DNA of 64,000 nucleotides from positions 1 through 64,000 of the forward strand of contig JADNRX010000022.1 in NCBI GenBank assembly GCA_015501595.1, given 5' to 3'. The DNA comes from Hymenopellis radicata (Eukaryota; Basidiomycota; Agaricomycetes; Agaricales; Physalacriaceae). The notes under the pieces are model-generated. The model was given only the letters and a program-made list of their open reading frames with translations, ran no database searches and was not told the origin of the DNA. This document shows positions 11,617 to 23,398 of the stretch, piece after piece (the stretch's first letter is position 1; each line of letters opens with the position of its first letter). A program made the position numbers and the translations under genes.

Positions 11617-13712
11617 ATGTTTAGACTGGTATTGCTTTTGGTGATCTCTACCGGACATGCTCGCGGCTTCCTTGACACCTATTCGGATTCACTCCGAGTC
11701 CAATGGCCCGATAACTTCGACGCTGCACTCCCGGACCTTTACGAGGCTTCCATTCGGGAACTACAGACTGGTCTTGATGCCAGGCGTTTTACTAGTGTCG
11801 ATCTTGTGAAGGTGAACGATGTCTAGTTATAACGGATGCTGAGGCTTAGCGCGCGGGTAGGCTTACATTGGTCGCATAGAAGAGGTCAATCTACGCGGCC
11901 CTCAACTACATGCTGTTCAAGAAATAAACCCATCGGCTTTGTCACAAGCTGCATTCCTAGACGAAGAGCGACGCCTCACCGGTACAAGGGGCCTATTGCA
12001 TGGCATACCCATCCTTTTGAAGGTATGCCGTTCCGCTTATCCAAATGCTCGTCACCCAGATACTCCTCTTACGCAGGATAACATTGCAACCATCGCATCG
12101 GAAGGTATAGTTGCGCTGGGATTTCTCAATCCTTAAAAATAACCTGTCTTTTTCGTGTAGGAATGAACACGACAGCTGGATCCTATAGCCTCCTTGGTTC
12201 TGTGGTCACTGAAGATTCTGGCGTTGTAAAAAGGCTTAGAAAAGCAGGTGCAATCATCCTCGGCAAGACGACCATGTCCGAGTTTGCTGGCTACCGCGGC
12301 CAGGCCGCTGAAGGCTGGTCCGGCATAGGTGGTCAATGCACGAATGCCTATTACCCCAATGCCAACCCTTGTGGGTCCTCTGCTGGGTCTGGTGTTGCTG
12401 TCTCGATTGGATTGGCCACGGTCGCTCTTGGAACCGAAACTGATGGAAGTATCAGTTGTCCGTCGAGTTTCAATAACCTCGCTGGGATCAAGCCTACCGT
12501 CGGGTTGACAAGTCGCGCGGGTGGTATGTTTTTTTTCTACCTAGAGCGTGTACCAAGTTCTGACCTTGTACACTATCCAGTGATACCAATCAGTTCTCAT
12601 CAAGACAGCGTCGGGCCTATGGCGCGATGGCTCGAGGACGCTGCTATCGTTTTGAACGTAATTGCAGGAGTCGATCCCAACGACAATTATACTCTTTCTC
12701 AACCAGAATCAGTTCCGGACTATACGAAGGCTTTACGAAAAGATGCTTTGCGTGGTAAACGCATCGGTGTACCTCGGAAGACGTTTTTCGAAGAAGGTCT
12801 TATTCCTCAAGGAGAATCGATAGTTGAAGCCTTCGAAGACGCGTTAGATGTTCTGCGATCTTTTGGAGCAACGGTCATAGATCCAGCTGATATTCCCTCG
12901 TCGCACGAGATGCGGGAAAGTGAGAGCGAGGAGGTTACTGCCGACGTGGAATTCAAAGTACGTCCTTTTTAACGGGAGTACAGCCGCTCATATGAGCTGT
13001 AGATTGGCTTGAATGACTATTATTCTCGGCTTGCCTCGAATCCGTCTGGAGTACGGACACTCGCAGAGCTCATTGCGTTCAATCTGGAGCACAAGGACCT
13101 GGAAATGCCAGAACCCTATACTGACCAGTCTGAGTGCGTTTTCAACTCTCGAGTCTGAAACTTGTCGAATTTATACTGTAGGTTAATTCGTGCGGAGGCG
13201 ACATCTGGGTACAACGCCACATACTTTGATCATTTATCCAAAAACATCGATATTGGCAGAACTCGAGGAATTGATGCTGCAATCAAGGAGCATGATCTCG
13301 ATGCACTTGTAATCCCTCAGACGTTGTTCTCGTCACAACCAGCTGGTTGGTTAATTCTGCTCAGAAACTGTCTTACATGCTTAAATATGTCGTCAGCTCT
13401 TGCTGGTTATCCCATCGTCACCGGTGAGTGTGTTACTTCTTGGATGCCCATACTATCTAAGAATCTGCCCCGTATTTAGTTCCCCTGGGATTCATGGCTG
13501 ATAGTGTCATCCCCGAGAGAGGTAGAGGGCCAACTGTGTATCCCGCTCCCGGCGTTCCTTTTGGGCTTTACTTCTTCGCTTCAGCCTTCTCCGAGTTCGA
13601 ACTAATCGGAATGGCGTATGCGTACGAGCAAGCTACGAAGACGCGTCTAGTGAGGAAGGCTTATCCTGAAGCCATTCCACGAACGCAGCTGTGGGACGTC
13701 CTTGAATTATAG
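11617..13712 (+). CDS. Secreted or vacuolar amidase (amidase-signature family), left copy
   Basis: About eight exons. Exon 1 starts MFRLVLLLVISTGHARGFLD, a signal peptide. Later exons supply GIPILLKDNI (catalytic Lys), NPCGSSAGSGVAVSIGLATV (cis-Ser and glycine-rich signature), GTETDGSISCPSSFNNLAGI (nucleophilic Ser), and a C-terminal part with VPLGFMADSVIPERGRGPTV and GLYFFASAFSEFELI. All triad residues Lys-Ser-Ser are present. Enzymes of this family hydrolyse amide bonds; substrate not predictable. Introns have clear GTATGC, GTATAG, GTACGT and GTGAGT donors. The last internal splice (after SSQPA, about 13345) keeps the frame here, unlike the right copy at 33778-35893. Confidence 0.85.
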
Positions 13713-14690
13713 CTTTCAACCGTAATACGACTTAAAACCGGTGTCTCGGAGGGTGCACTGTGACAATGGTAATTTGCTCTACAAGTACAGCGTTTCGAAT
13801 GAATGTCACTTTCCGAGGCAGACCAAACACTCCTATGATGGTGATGAGACTTGCGCGAGGTTAAGAAAGCAGAGATGATAATAAATCATGCCACTCACGA
13901 TGGCTCGTGTTGAATTTAAGGGCATGGAATAGCCTTGCCCGAATTATCCCTGTTTTCGACTGGGCACGACTCTTGACATCATTGTCGGTACGATGGGACC
14001 GCCACACATAGCAAGGAGTTCCGCGAACCTTGCTTTGCCACGAGATTAGTGGGTGCAGCTGTAATAGAGGCAGTGCAAGCGGCGAGCATAAGGTAACAGA
14101 CGTATCCAAGCGAGAAGCACATTTCAACGACTTCTGTAGGATTTCGCAGAAGATTGGAAGCCGGCAGCATTGCCTTTTACACGCTTAGGACCTATAAACA
14201 TCGAGGAGGTAAGGATCTCCATTGAGGACAGACAAGAGAATGTATCATTAGGAGAGACGTCGCCTGATGACCTCGAAGCCAATACATTTCCTGGTAAAAA
14301 TCAACAACGGCGCCGCATACAATCTCCGTCAACCTTGATCAAGCTAATAAGAAAGGTCCCAACATGAACAGAACAGACTAGCAAGATGGTTCATCACAAG
14401 TGATAATGAGTGTCCATGGACAATGTATGTGTTCCGTTCCCATTCCGACAGTATGAGAGGTACTGTATAGCCGCTGCGAGTTTTAATCAGATTATGGAAG
14501 ACGTAATCATGCCATAGCTGGGTTCTTGAGCGCATTCGCGGGAAAACGCGAGTAGGTGATAAGTAGCGATGGCACAAAGGATGTTCGGGTCTGTAACAGA
14601 CATTGGGCTGAGGGGCGAGTGGTGGTCAAGACTCAAGAGCATGACTGGTCACGAGATCAGAAGGGGTTGTCAAAAAACCATCACGCCCAA
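13713..14690 (+). repeat. Duplicated spacer 'A', copy 2
   Basis: Spacer between amidase and F-box paralog 2, matching 4975-5745 directly and about 32950-33777 in inverse orientation. On the minus strand it has a short frame (13979-14170) whose middle reads MCFSLGYVCYLMLAACTASI followed by TAAP, resembling a signal peptide. A matching stretch survives in the right copy but the frame is not kept in copy 1, so I do not call a gene. The empty site of the 1.68-kb insertion is at about 14668-14680. Confidence 0.7.
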
Positions 14691-14822
14691 AACTTGCGCG
14701 CGCTTTGCAGTCATTCTGCGCGCATTATACGTCCTGCTGAGAGTCTCTGACTTGCTAAAGTAAAGTATCTCAGTCGCTCCTCCAGTTCAAGACGTTGACC
14801 TGATACATACAGGTTGCATGAA

Positions 14823-16425
14823 ATGGCGCCTAACGCGGGAGTGTGTCCCACCTGCGGTTTTCTGCCTCTCCAGCCAGATGAACCTCAAAGCGAGAGGACC
14901 CCACGCGTAGAAGAACTCTTACGCTGCAACCATCCCCCACTCGACGTCGAAACCCTGGATTTACGACGCGCCGTCCATAAATTTACTGGCATCCTTACAG
15001 AGCTTGACGAGAAGATCGTAAAAGCCAAGGAAATGTTCCACAATCTCTCTTTGGCACGAGAAAATGCAGAATGCCGTTTAAACGACGCGAGAAGACTCCT
15101 CCATCCTTTGCGCTCCATCCCCGATGATATTTTGGGGGTCATATTCCAACATTCTGCGCCATCATGGGAAGGCAGCACCCCAGAGTCTGTATTAGATTCG
15201 CTCTCTCCACGCGGGGCTCCGTGGCTGCTCTCGCATGTCTGTCGTCGATGGAGAAATCTGGTGCTGTCTTCCCCGAACCTGTGGACATTCCTCGTGTTGC
15301 GGCTTGATGGTCATTCTCGTCGTATAACCCCGGCCCAATGCGTTTTCAAGACATATCTATGTCTTGAACGCTCCAGAAATCGCCCATTGTCGGTGTGGCT
15401 TTACAACTGCACAATCAAACTTAAAGACCACCCCGTCGGCCCGCTTTTACAAGCCAGCGCCGCCCGCTGGAAAAGCTTAAAGGCCGTTGTACACCCTTCT
15501 TCGCTGGATTATTTCTCTGGAACTCCTTTCCCCATTCTTCGCGACCTTCAAATTGAGCTAGTGTCGATACTTGCGAATAACGTGGTCACCACATTCGCGT
15601 CTTCGTCCAGCATTGTCTCATTCAAATGTGTCATTTCTATTGCTCTTGAATATTTAGACCTCCCGTGGACCCAGATAAAGGAATACGCTTACACCGACGC
15701 TTTCCAGATTCGTAACCTCAAGGCTCTCCGAAAGATGACACATCTTCACAAGTTAGACCTCGCTGTGGGAAGGACCCATGCTCGTATCAACGTCCCGATT
15801 CCTCTGCCAGAATTACGCGAACTCCATCTGACTGAATTACCGGAGGCGGGTCCGACTCACATGAACGATATGTTCGGCGCGTTAAAGATGCAGTCGCTCA
15901 CATACCTGAGTATCACCTTTCCCCAGGAGCTCATTTACCGGTCCACGCGCTTTCCTCCCTCCCACAATGCACTGGGAAATTTGACTGAACTTCGCATCAG
16001 GGGTAATCTGGTCGGTCACTCGGGTAACATCCAACGCCTCCTTGCATTCCTTTGCCTCACCCCAAATGTCGTCGAACTTCGCCTCGAGTTGATGAAGTTA
16101 ACTGACGAGTTGATCGATGGTCTCGACTTCACGAAGACGCCTAGGTTGCCACGCCTTCGTGTTCTCGACATTAGCGAATGTGAAGTCGATTACGTTGTTG
16201 ATCATTTCCATGGCTTTTGGGATATGTTAGAGACCAGGTAGGTATCCAGGTCGATCGCTCTCTGTGATTCCACTTGCTGAGCACATTGTTAGGACACTTC
16301 ACCAAGCTGCGACAGCCGTTGGAGGTAACTCTGATGGTCGATGCCTGGAGAAAGTCTGTGTGCCACGCTGGGCGTACATCACCCACTCCATCTACGAGAG
16401 AGTATTCGAGGTGCTCTTGATGTAG
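14823..16425 (+). CDS. F-box/LRR-type protein, paralog 2 (C-terminus frameshifted)
   Basis: Same architecture as paralog 1: MAPNAGVCPTCGFLPLQPDE start at 14823, F-box core IPDDILGVIFQHSAPSW, then leucine-rich repeats, ending exon 1 at ...FWDMLETR. The second exon carries GGNSDGRCLEKVCVPRW as in the paralogs, but one base is missing shortly afterwards (near 16380-16397). The reading therefore ends at the TAG at 16423-16425 and loses the acidic Asp/Ser tail; tail-coding sequence still follows in another frame to about 16500. The F-box and repeats are intact, so the protein may still work. Confidence 0.75.
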
Positions 16426-16555
16426 AGTGTGGCTTCGCGCTCGACGACGACGACTCCGATGATAGTACATGATAGCACTGATTCTGATGCTGCCGTGTAG
16501 AGTCGAAGCCGAATCATTTCAGAGTCGTTATGTCGGACCCAGCTTCTCAGTGAAG

Positions 16556-17010
16556 CGGCACGATTCAGAATCATTGTTCATTCGACCGCTAGCGTGGGGA
16601 AATGAAGAACACGCGTTAAGGATTGAGAAGGAGTTTCTCTGCGACAAGCCGTTGACAGATGCTATTTGTAGCGATCTGGTATGCTCCATTCCTCGACAAT
16701 CATTATGATAAGTTGTCATTTGGCCAACAGGTCTATTTCCCCGAACTACTTGCTCCCCTCCTTCGCACTCTCCTCCACCTTGCAGCAATCCACTCCCCCG
16801 GCATCATCATATCGTACAAGATCCGCAGTCTACCCAAGTTTTGGACTGCATGCGGCCTCTACTTCACTTTCCAACCCGTCCTCATACGAAGAGACTGGGA
16901 CTCAGATTGGGAATGTTTCGGACTGTCGTTTGAGGACGCCATGTTCACCTTTGTCGCGCATAGACGGCCTGAATCGCGTCAGTTGAGTATCCCAAGCTCG
17001 GAGAATCAGA
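16556..17010 (+). pseudogene. Partial copy of the methyltransferase gene (3' half)
   Basis: Direct-orientation copy of 4122-4580, starting in mid-exon at GCGGCACGATTCAGAATCAT and including the intron before VYFPELLAPLLRTLLHL. The SAM-binding N-terminal half is absent, so this cannot be an active enzyme. It joins straight onto the 3' flank of F-box paralog 2 at about 16552-16558. After RRPESRQ the two copies part company. Together with the intact gene at 3591-4678 it brackets the whole left duplication. Confidence 0.85.
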
Positions 17011-17149
17011 TGTACAATACATTAGAATAATTTTACGGGAGGCGTACGAGAGGCGAAACGCAAGACTCCACAGTAATTACTTGTTGATCCAAGTGGACAG
17101 CTTGAATTGTAATTTCACTGATCGATCACCTTTCTTCCTCTCCATCATC

Positions 17150-19092
17150 ATGTTGACCATGCCGACGACACCTGTCCGCTCTAGAACGGCCGTGCCATCG
17201 ACGCCGACAACGTCAAGAATAGCAAACACGAGCACGACGACTGCTCAGGCCTCGCCGCACTATGCGACCACCCGGCGGCACTCTCTGTATGGTGTCGAAG
17301 ACCGCGTCATAATCGACCCAGGCTCACGGATATGGAAAGTGGGTTTCAGTGGCGAAGGACGCCCGCGCGACGTGCTGTACGCTGATGGCAAGAACGGCGC
17401 ACCGCTGTGGAAGCTGAATCGTGCGACGAATCCGGCAGAACGCGAGGAGGAGGACCGTATGCTGGAGATTAACTTGGAGAGAACACTGCGGTCTGTTTTT
17501 CATGAGTATGTGTTTCTTTGCGGCGTGGCTGGTGGGTGGCTGAATGCTGCAGCTCCCTGTTGACAGATCCCAAGGCTAGGAAGGTGATATTGGTTGAACA
17601 CCCGTTGTTGCCGTTGTATATCAAGGAAATGATGACCAAGATATTGTTTGAGAACTTGCTTGTGCGTGTAATCTTTTGAAAGAGTTGTTGTCGCTAAGTT
17701 CCTCAAAGGTACCCTCCGTTTCGTTTGCGTCCAGTCACCTTCTTGCATTATTTGCCGTTGGCCGAATAACGGGGCTAGTCCTCGACTGTGGCCATCAGGA
17801 ATCCACCGTTCTACCTGCAAGTGCTACTGTTTTTCCTTCTCTGAAACTCTCTTATCGTCCTTTAGATATTCGCTGCCAGGCCACTCTTCCCATATTTACG
17901 CACTACACCCTTAGCGGGTGCCGCCCTCTCTCTCCATCTATCCCAATTCATTCATGTCCACGGCAGTTATCTCCCACCCCCGACTACTCTCAGTGCCCAC
18001 GTCAACGTCCCTGCTGCTAACCGTATAACGCGCGTCCCAGTAGAAGTACTCACCCCTGCTCTCGTTGAAGAGATCAAAACGCGCGCTTGTTTCGTCAGCG
18101 ACCCCCCTGGAATATTCGCGGATAGAGGGAATACACCCGCGCCCGAGTTATCATCCGAGCCAGATATTCCGTCTAGTGAGAACAACACAGACTCGGACTT
18201 TTCCTTTGCGGGGAGGGAAAGTATGTCTTCTCAGCCAGAGTCGTCAGACTTTTCTGTCGTTTCTACGCCAGCTAGAAATCCCTTATTGGACGACAGACGA
18301 AGCGACGATCCTGCTTATCGAGTTGTCGAAATATACGAAAGATGTTCTACTGCATCCCACTTGACAATGCGGGTACCCCCTCCATCATCACAAAATACAG
18401 CTACGGGGTACGGCGCATTGAAGATACCGGGCTGGGTGCGCGAGAGATCAGCTGAGCTGCTGTTCGATGGCGGGGATGTCGATGAAAGCAGCGTAGCCGA
18501 AGTGATTCTCGATTCCCTGTTAAAGGTCGGTCCTTCCCTGTTTATTTTATTCTTGTCTAATTATATACAGATCCCAGTCGATTTGCGGAAAACAATGGCT
18601 TCGTCTATTCTTGTCGTGGGTGGCACCGCGATGCTGCCTGGCTTCATCCCACGCCTCCACACTGAAATTCTACGCGCCCTTACTCGCCCTACTTCGGCGG
18701 CGCGTCTGCCTACCAGACCTGGCCGACCTACACCGCCTCAATACGATAAATACGCTGTCTTGCGTCCTTTGACGCCGTACTTTGCAATCTTGAATACGCC
18801 TGCGCCGCCGGCTGCACAGTCTGAGCGCGCAAAGGTGAACGCGGGCAAGGCACCGGCATTCACGCCTTCCACGATGGCTTGGATTGGTGGCTCGCTTGCT
18901 GGTTCATTGAAGACAGGTGGAGCCGAGCTGTCAAGAGAAAAGTGGGACGAGGCAGCGGCCGCCCCGGAAGGCGAGGTAGTTGACCGGCAGGAGCGAAGTA
19001 TCTTACCGGATTGGACACGGTCACCATTACCTGCTGGCGCCCCTTCGGCGCGAATGGAGCGGGGGATGCCTCAGGCGACTGTTGGGGCTTGA
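17150..19092 (+). CDS. ARP10: Actin-related protein of dynactin (Arp10/Arp11-like)
   Basis: About five exons. Start MLTMPTTPVRSRTAVPSTPT at 17150, a low-complexity N-terminus, then YGVEDRVIIDPGSRIWKVGF, the actin-fold phosphate-1 region. Exon 2 gives LLTDPKARKVILVEHPLLPL; exon 3 gives VPSVSFASSHLLALFAVGRI followed by TGLVLDCGHQEST. The C-terminal exon has SSILVVGGTAMLPGFIPRLH, the actin adenosine-motif region, and ends ...MPQATVGA. Arp10/Arp11 caps the pointed end of the Arp1 filament in dynactin, the dynein cofactor used in nuclear migration and early-endosome transport. A Ser/Asp-rich insert (FADRGNTPAPELSSEPD...) is larger than in animal Arp11. The family call is firm; the exact paralog name is less so. 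Confidence 0.8.
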
Positions 19093-19999
19093 TGACTCGG
19101 GAAGCGCCGGCTGAGAACCTTGCTTGTGTGTCAAACGTCTGAAAATGAACGCGGCACAGAGTGAAGGTGCAGAAGAGTTCATTAATGTCCAGTAACAATG
19201 TCATGCAAGTATGTGTCAAGTACTAGTCCGTGGCTCAGGTGCCCAGGTGAATCGAACAGCACCATTTCAATGATCATGCTGGTTTGAGTTGGGTTCAAGT
19301 CTGACTGGTTAATTCTTCCAAACTCAAATCCAGCCTCTTCACCATCTTATTGGCGCACTTGCCCTTTGAGCTCAGTATAAGAGAAGGAAGCAGAATCCAG
19401 ATGAAGTGGCACTAGGTCTAGGCTCCAATTGCAGCTCTCCGCTGGCGGAAAGCAGGAGACGAGAACGCACCGGGTCCAAGAGGCAAGGCGATCGCGTGCT
19501 TTCCGTTTCACAATCATGTTGGCCGGTGAATGAAAATACTGTAATTGACAACGAAATCACATTCACAATAGTCGAAAGTAGACACACGCGCTGGCACAGT
19601 GGCATTGGTCGGACTGAAATCATGCAATCAATATTGAGACTCTACACCACAGGCCTGCTATTGGGGTGGAGCCGAACTAATACCCAGTAACGTTTGCACC
19701 ATTGATGGCTTAGATTCTGGACGAGCACCACATCAGATAAATGACGACGCTTGCAGCAAATGATATTGACAAGCAAGGTGATGCTGATGATACATTCATT
19801 TGTGTTCTCCGTATGAATTAGTGAAATCAACTGTATGTACTGAAAAGAAAAAGGTTTGAGATGGGAACGAATCGAATCGAATGAATGACGAAAACGGTCT
19901 ACTTGGGATGAGGATGGAGGTGGGGGTATGATGTAGCACAGGCGGAAACGATAAGGGTACAGATGAGAAAACGAAAGGTGGCGCAAACCAGAAAATAAT
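19093..19999. other. Convergent intergenic region
   Basis: Lies between the 3' ends of Arp10 and the PB1-like gene. Short overlapping frames only. No RNA gene or repeat recognised. Confidence 0.5.
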
Positions 20000-22480
20000 T
20001 TAATAGATTTGACCGTCGTCAAAAACGCGAAGAGTGACTTTGCTGTGGTCGACGTAGGTCATGACCCAGCGCCATTCCTCCGGGGTGGTAATAAGCTTGA
20101 GGTCTCCCTCGCTCGCCAAGGAAACCACAGAATTGCGTGACCGCATCGACTCCTGCATCGCAAGCGCAATAGTGAACCCGTCTTTCAACAAAATCTTCTC
20201 CTGCGTAGCAAATTTGGACTTGATCCTCTGTCTCGCGTCAGACAGCGGTATATCGCGTGTAGCGCGGAAGATGATGATAGTCTTATCGCACGCAGCCTTG
20301 ACAGTCACCGGCGCAGTAGGCGAGAGCGGCTTCCTGTCGTCACCGACAGACTCCATCACGGACGAGACGGTAGAAAGCGAGGCGCTAGAGAATGCGGAAT
20401 AGCCGGACGAGGACGCCGAGGAAGAGATAATCGACATCGTGGGGGACGGCGGCATAATCGTGCGCGCGGTCATTGGGACATCGAGTGTGTCGTCCGTTTC
20501 ATATCCGCCATACGCAGACGAGTCCTCGTCGTGGTCGCTGGACATGACAAAGTCGGCCGAGTCCAGGGACATGCCGCTTGTCGGTCGGTAGTGCCCCATT
20601 GCACCGGGCGGGCGGGATTCACCTGACGATGCGGACATGGCAGAGTCGGGTCTGGGGAAGTCTGATATCAAAAGTATGAGATGATGAGCATAGCAGAGTA
20701 AGACAAGAACATACCGGAGAAGTAGTAATCGTCCAAGCCTTCAACATCCGCTTCCGACAGAGCCTCTGACATGGTGCGGGTAGCCCGCCGTCCATGATTT
20801 ACCCCGCGCGCACGAGGAATCTCTCGAGGAAGTACAGCGTCTACGGAGCTATCGGACATGTACGTCGCAACGCTGCTGACAGATAGTCTTGAGGACCTCG
20901 GCGGTGTAGTGGTAAAAGCAAAGCCCAAATCAGCATATGCCGACGCTCCAGACATATGTGATTGCCACGACTCCCGATTGTTCCCTGTTTTAAAGTCAGT
21001 ATAGAAATCGAGAGGAAGTTGTCGTCACGTACGTTCCAAGTCCAAAGCTTGCATGCTGTTGAGAAACTCCGGATTGTGCGCAAACATCTGGCCGCTCCGA
21101 CGCGCTCTACGACTAGCGACCGTTCCTCTGGTGCGGCGCTCAAGAGGAACTCCCAAAAGGTTATCGGATTTACCGGATATTTCTTCGTCCTCTGGTAGTG
21201 CGCTCAAACCAGAAGGAGAAACATGAGGGTTGTAACCAAATGGTGTGGGCTTGTCGTCGATGACACTTGGGAGCGAGCGATGGGAACTGGTGGAGCTGCG
21301 CGGAGACGAAGTCGAGGAGGAGTCAGATGAAACCGAGTTTCGTCGACTTTCGTGCCGTTGGGTGGTGACAATAATGGGGATGTCAAGTTTCAAGGATGGC
21401 GGAGGCCCGACTAGGGAGACGACAGAGCTGGATATGACGGAGTCGCGGTTGTCCTTGGACTGTTTGCCGCTGGTAAGAGCCAGTGTCGACGAAAACGAAA
21501 ATTTCCGCGCTTTCGAGGGCGATTGACTGACGACACTAGGCATGGACGCATTCTCAAAGTACATGGAGAAAACGCTGCTGGAAATAGATATCCGGGTGGA
21601 GGAGCGGGAGGAGGCAACACCGGGCTCTGAGGAGCGCTTGCGTTCCTTCTCCGCCTTGCGCTGCAAGTCCAGGTCTCTCCGCCAGATACCGAAAAAATCA
21701 GTCACAAGGCGATCCCCACGTAGATCCACTATAAGGGTAGGCTGGTCATCTTTGAATAAAGCCTCTATAAAAGCCTTGATTTCTAAAAACCTCTGGTCGA
21801 TGATCGCCTGGCTGGCACGGAAGACAGTTCCCTTCTTGGTCAAGTTCGGGACCAAATCATGGAAATGTTGGGCAACAGAATTTGGATCGGGACCAGGCGG
21901 TAAAGAATCCCATGACGATGCGGCATCCTGTTTATAAAAGCCGTCTTTTTTTATACCTTTACCGGCTAGAAGACGGTGTCGCTTCTCGCGGGCCAGCCGG
22001 TCGTAGTGCTCTTCCAGTTCTTCCTGAAGCCACAGCCAATCCTCCATCGACGCCATACGTCGTAATCGCTCGAGTAGGAAGATGCCCTGGACGACCGAGA
22101 AGAGTTGAGGCCACCAATAGCCGATATCCTCAATCCGAAAAGATGACTTGAGCCTGGAAGAGATGGTTCATAGATAGTCGTGCATATCGAAAAGAACGTA
22201 CCGTGCTTGGTAGGAGGTAGTATTTCGACAGAGAATTGAGGAGGAGGTTGCTTTTGAACGGTGCGTTTATAGTCCTATACAAAGCTCTGAGGAGATAGCC
22301 GACAGGAAGGTAAGAGGACGTACTATGTCTTCGGGAGACTCCACGTTAACGGAGGCCACCTATTTGCATGGGTGAGTTCTTCGTGTGAGTGGATGTTGGA
22401 GACCAAGACTCGCCAGTGGTCGGGACATGAGTACTGAACGCGGGCTGGTCGATACGTTCATCGTCAGTGCCATATCCATG
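20000..22480 (-). CDS. Uncharacterised protein with a C-terminal PB1-like domain
   Basis: Several exons on the minus strand, ending ...LRVFDDGQIY at 20000. Central and N-terminal part: DIGYWWPQLFSVVQGIFLLE, MEDWLWLQEELEEHYDRLAR and FHDLVPNLTKKGTVFRASQ, which look helical and charged, followed by long Ser-rich linkers (probable phosphorylation targets). The last 110 residues contain VTVKAACDKTIIIFRATRDI and IKSKFATQEKILL, with EEWRWVMTYVDHSKVTLRVF at the end; this is the layout of a PB1 domain, as in fungal polarity scaffolds. The upstream end is uncertain: an open frame with DDERIDQPAFSTHVPTTGE (about 22400-22470) looks coding but does not join cleanly to the next exon (DYKRTVQKQPPPQFSVEILP). 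I do not recognise a named family. Confidence 0.55.
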
Positions 22481-22489
22481 GTGAGAGGA

Positions 22490-23398
22490 AGAAACATGCT
22501 CACAGGACGCTATGTAGCACACGGAACGCTTATCAGCGCCTCAGCACAGCGTGTATCACAGAACACGGAATCACAAGGTGCACGCCAGAAGGTGCTTTTA
22601 GCCAAAGACCGAACGGTTTTCAGTCGAGGAGAACGCAGGAAAAGCCAGGAGAGCGCAAGAGAGGGCCCGGTCGTGGCAGGTAGTAGTCAATGCAGGGAGA
22701 AACAATAAGGGAATAATCCCAGACATTTCCGATTTTCTCTTATTGTCTTCGTGGTGGTCCATATCCAAGCTCGGACCGATCCTGATATGGCAATCAATTA
22801 TCAAACCAGTTCATTTGCAATAGCTTCCATGTGCTGCGCGCCATTTTAGACAACTTCGACGCGATTTTGAAGGTATACACCATCTGCACACAGTCTTCTT
22901 GATCTCCAGACGTTTGTATTCATCTTTTCTTAGGGCTTCAGGCGTCCTCTCGTTCCGAGTCGTCTGGGTGAAAGGTGTCTAGATCATGTGACACATACTT
23001 GCCGAATTCGGACTTGGCTCCCCTGACCCTCTTTCTTATTGTTTCTGCTCAAAATGGATTGCACCTGCTGCTTTGTATTGAGCCAAGTACCGACAGATCG
23101 CGCCAAACCAGACGACTCGCCGGAACCTGTTCTTTGTCTCTATTTCATCCCGGGACCCAGGCGCTTGCACAATGACTTGACCCAAAATGGCTCAAAATGA
23201 TTACGCCACGCGTCCTCCACCTCCTCCCGACCTTACTTACTCTCCTCGGCCTTCTGGCGATGCTGACGTTACTGTTGCGCTCTCTGACCTCTACAGAGCT
23301 TAATTGCGCTTAATTCAGTTGGCTCGACAACACGTGCGACTATGACGCATCTATGCTTTTACAGCGTGTAGCCATTTCTTTCATCTTGACCGGTTACC
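22490..23398. other. Divergent intergenic region
   Basis: Space between the 5' end of the PB1-like gene (minus) and the membrane-protein gene (plus). Several short frames, none convincing. It probably contains both promoters. Confidence 0.4.

Noticed and set aside
13979..14170. Small secreted protein gene in spacer A
   Set aside because: A signal-peptide-like stretch is present, but the frame is not preserved in the other two copies of the spacer.
19220..19310. Possible tRNA from GAATCGAAC / GGGTTCAAG motifs
   Set aside because: No matching A box or acceptor stem can be drawn at the right spacing on either strand.
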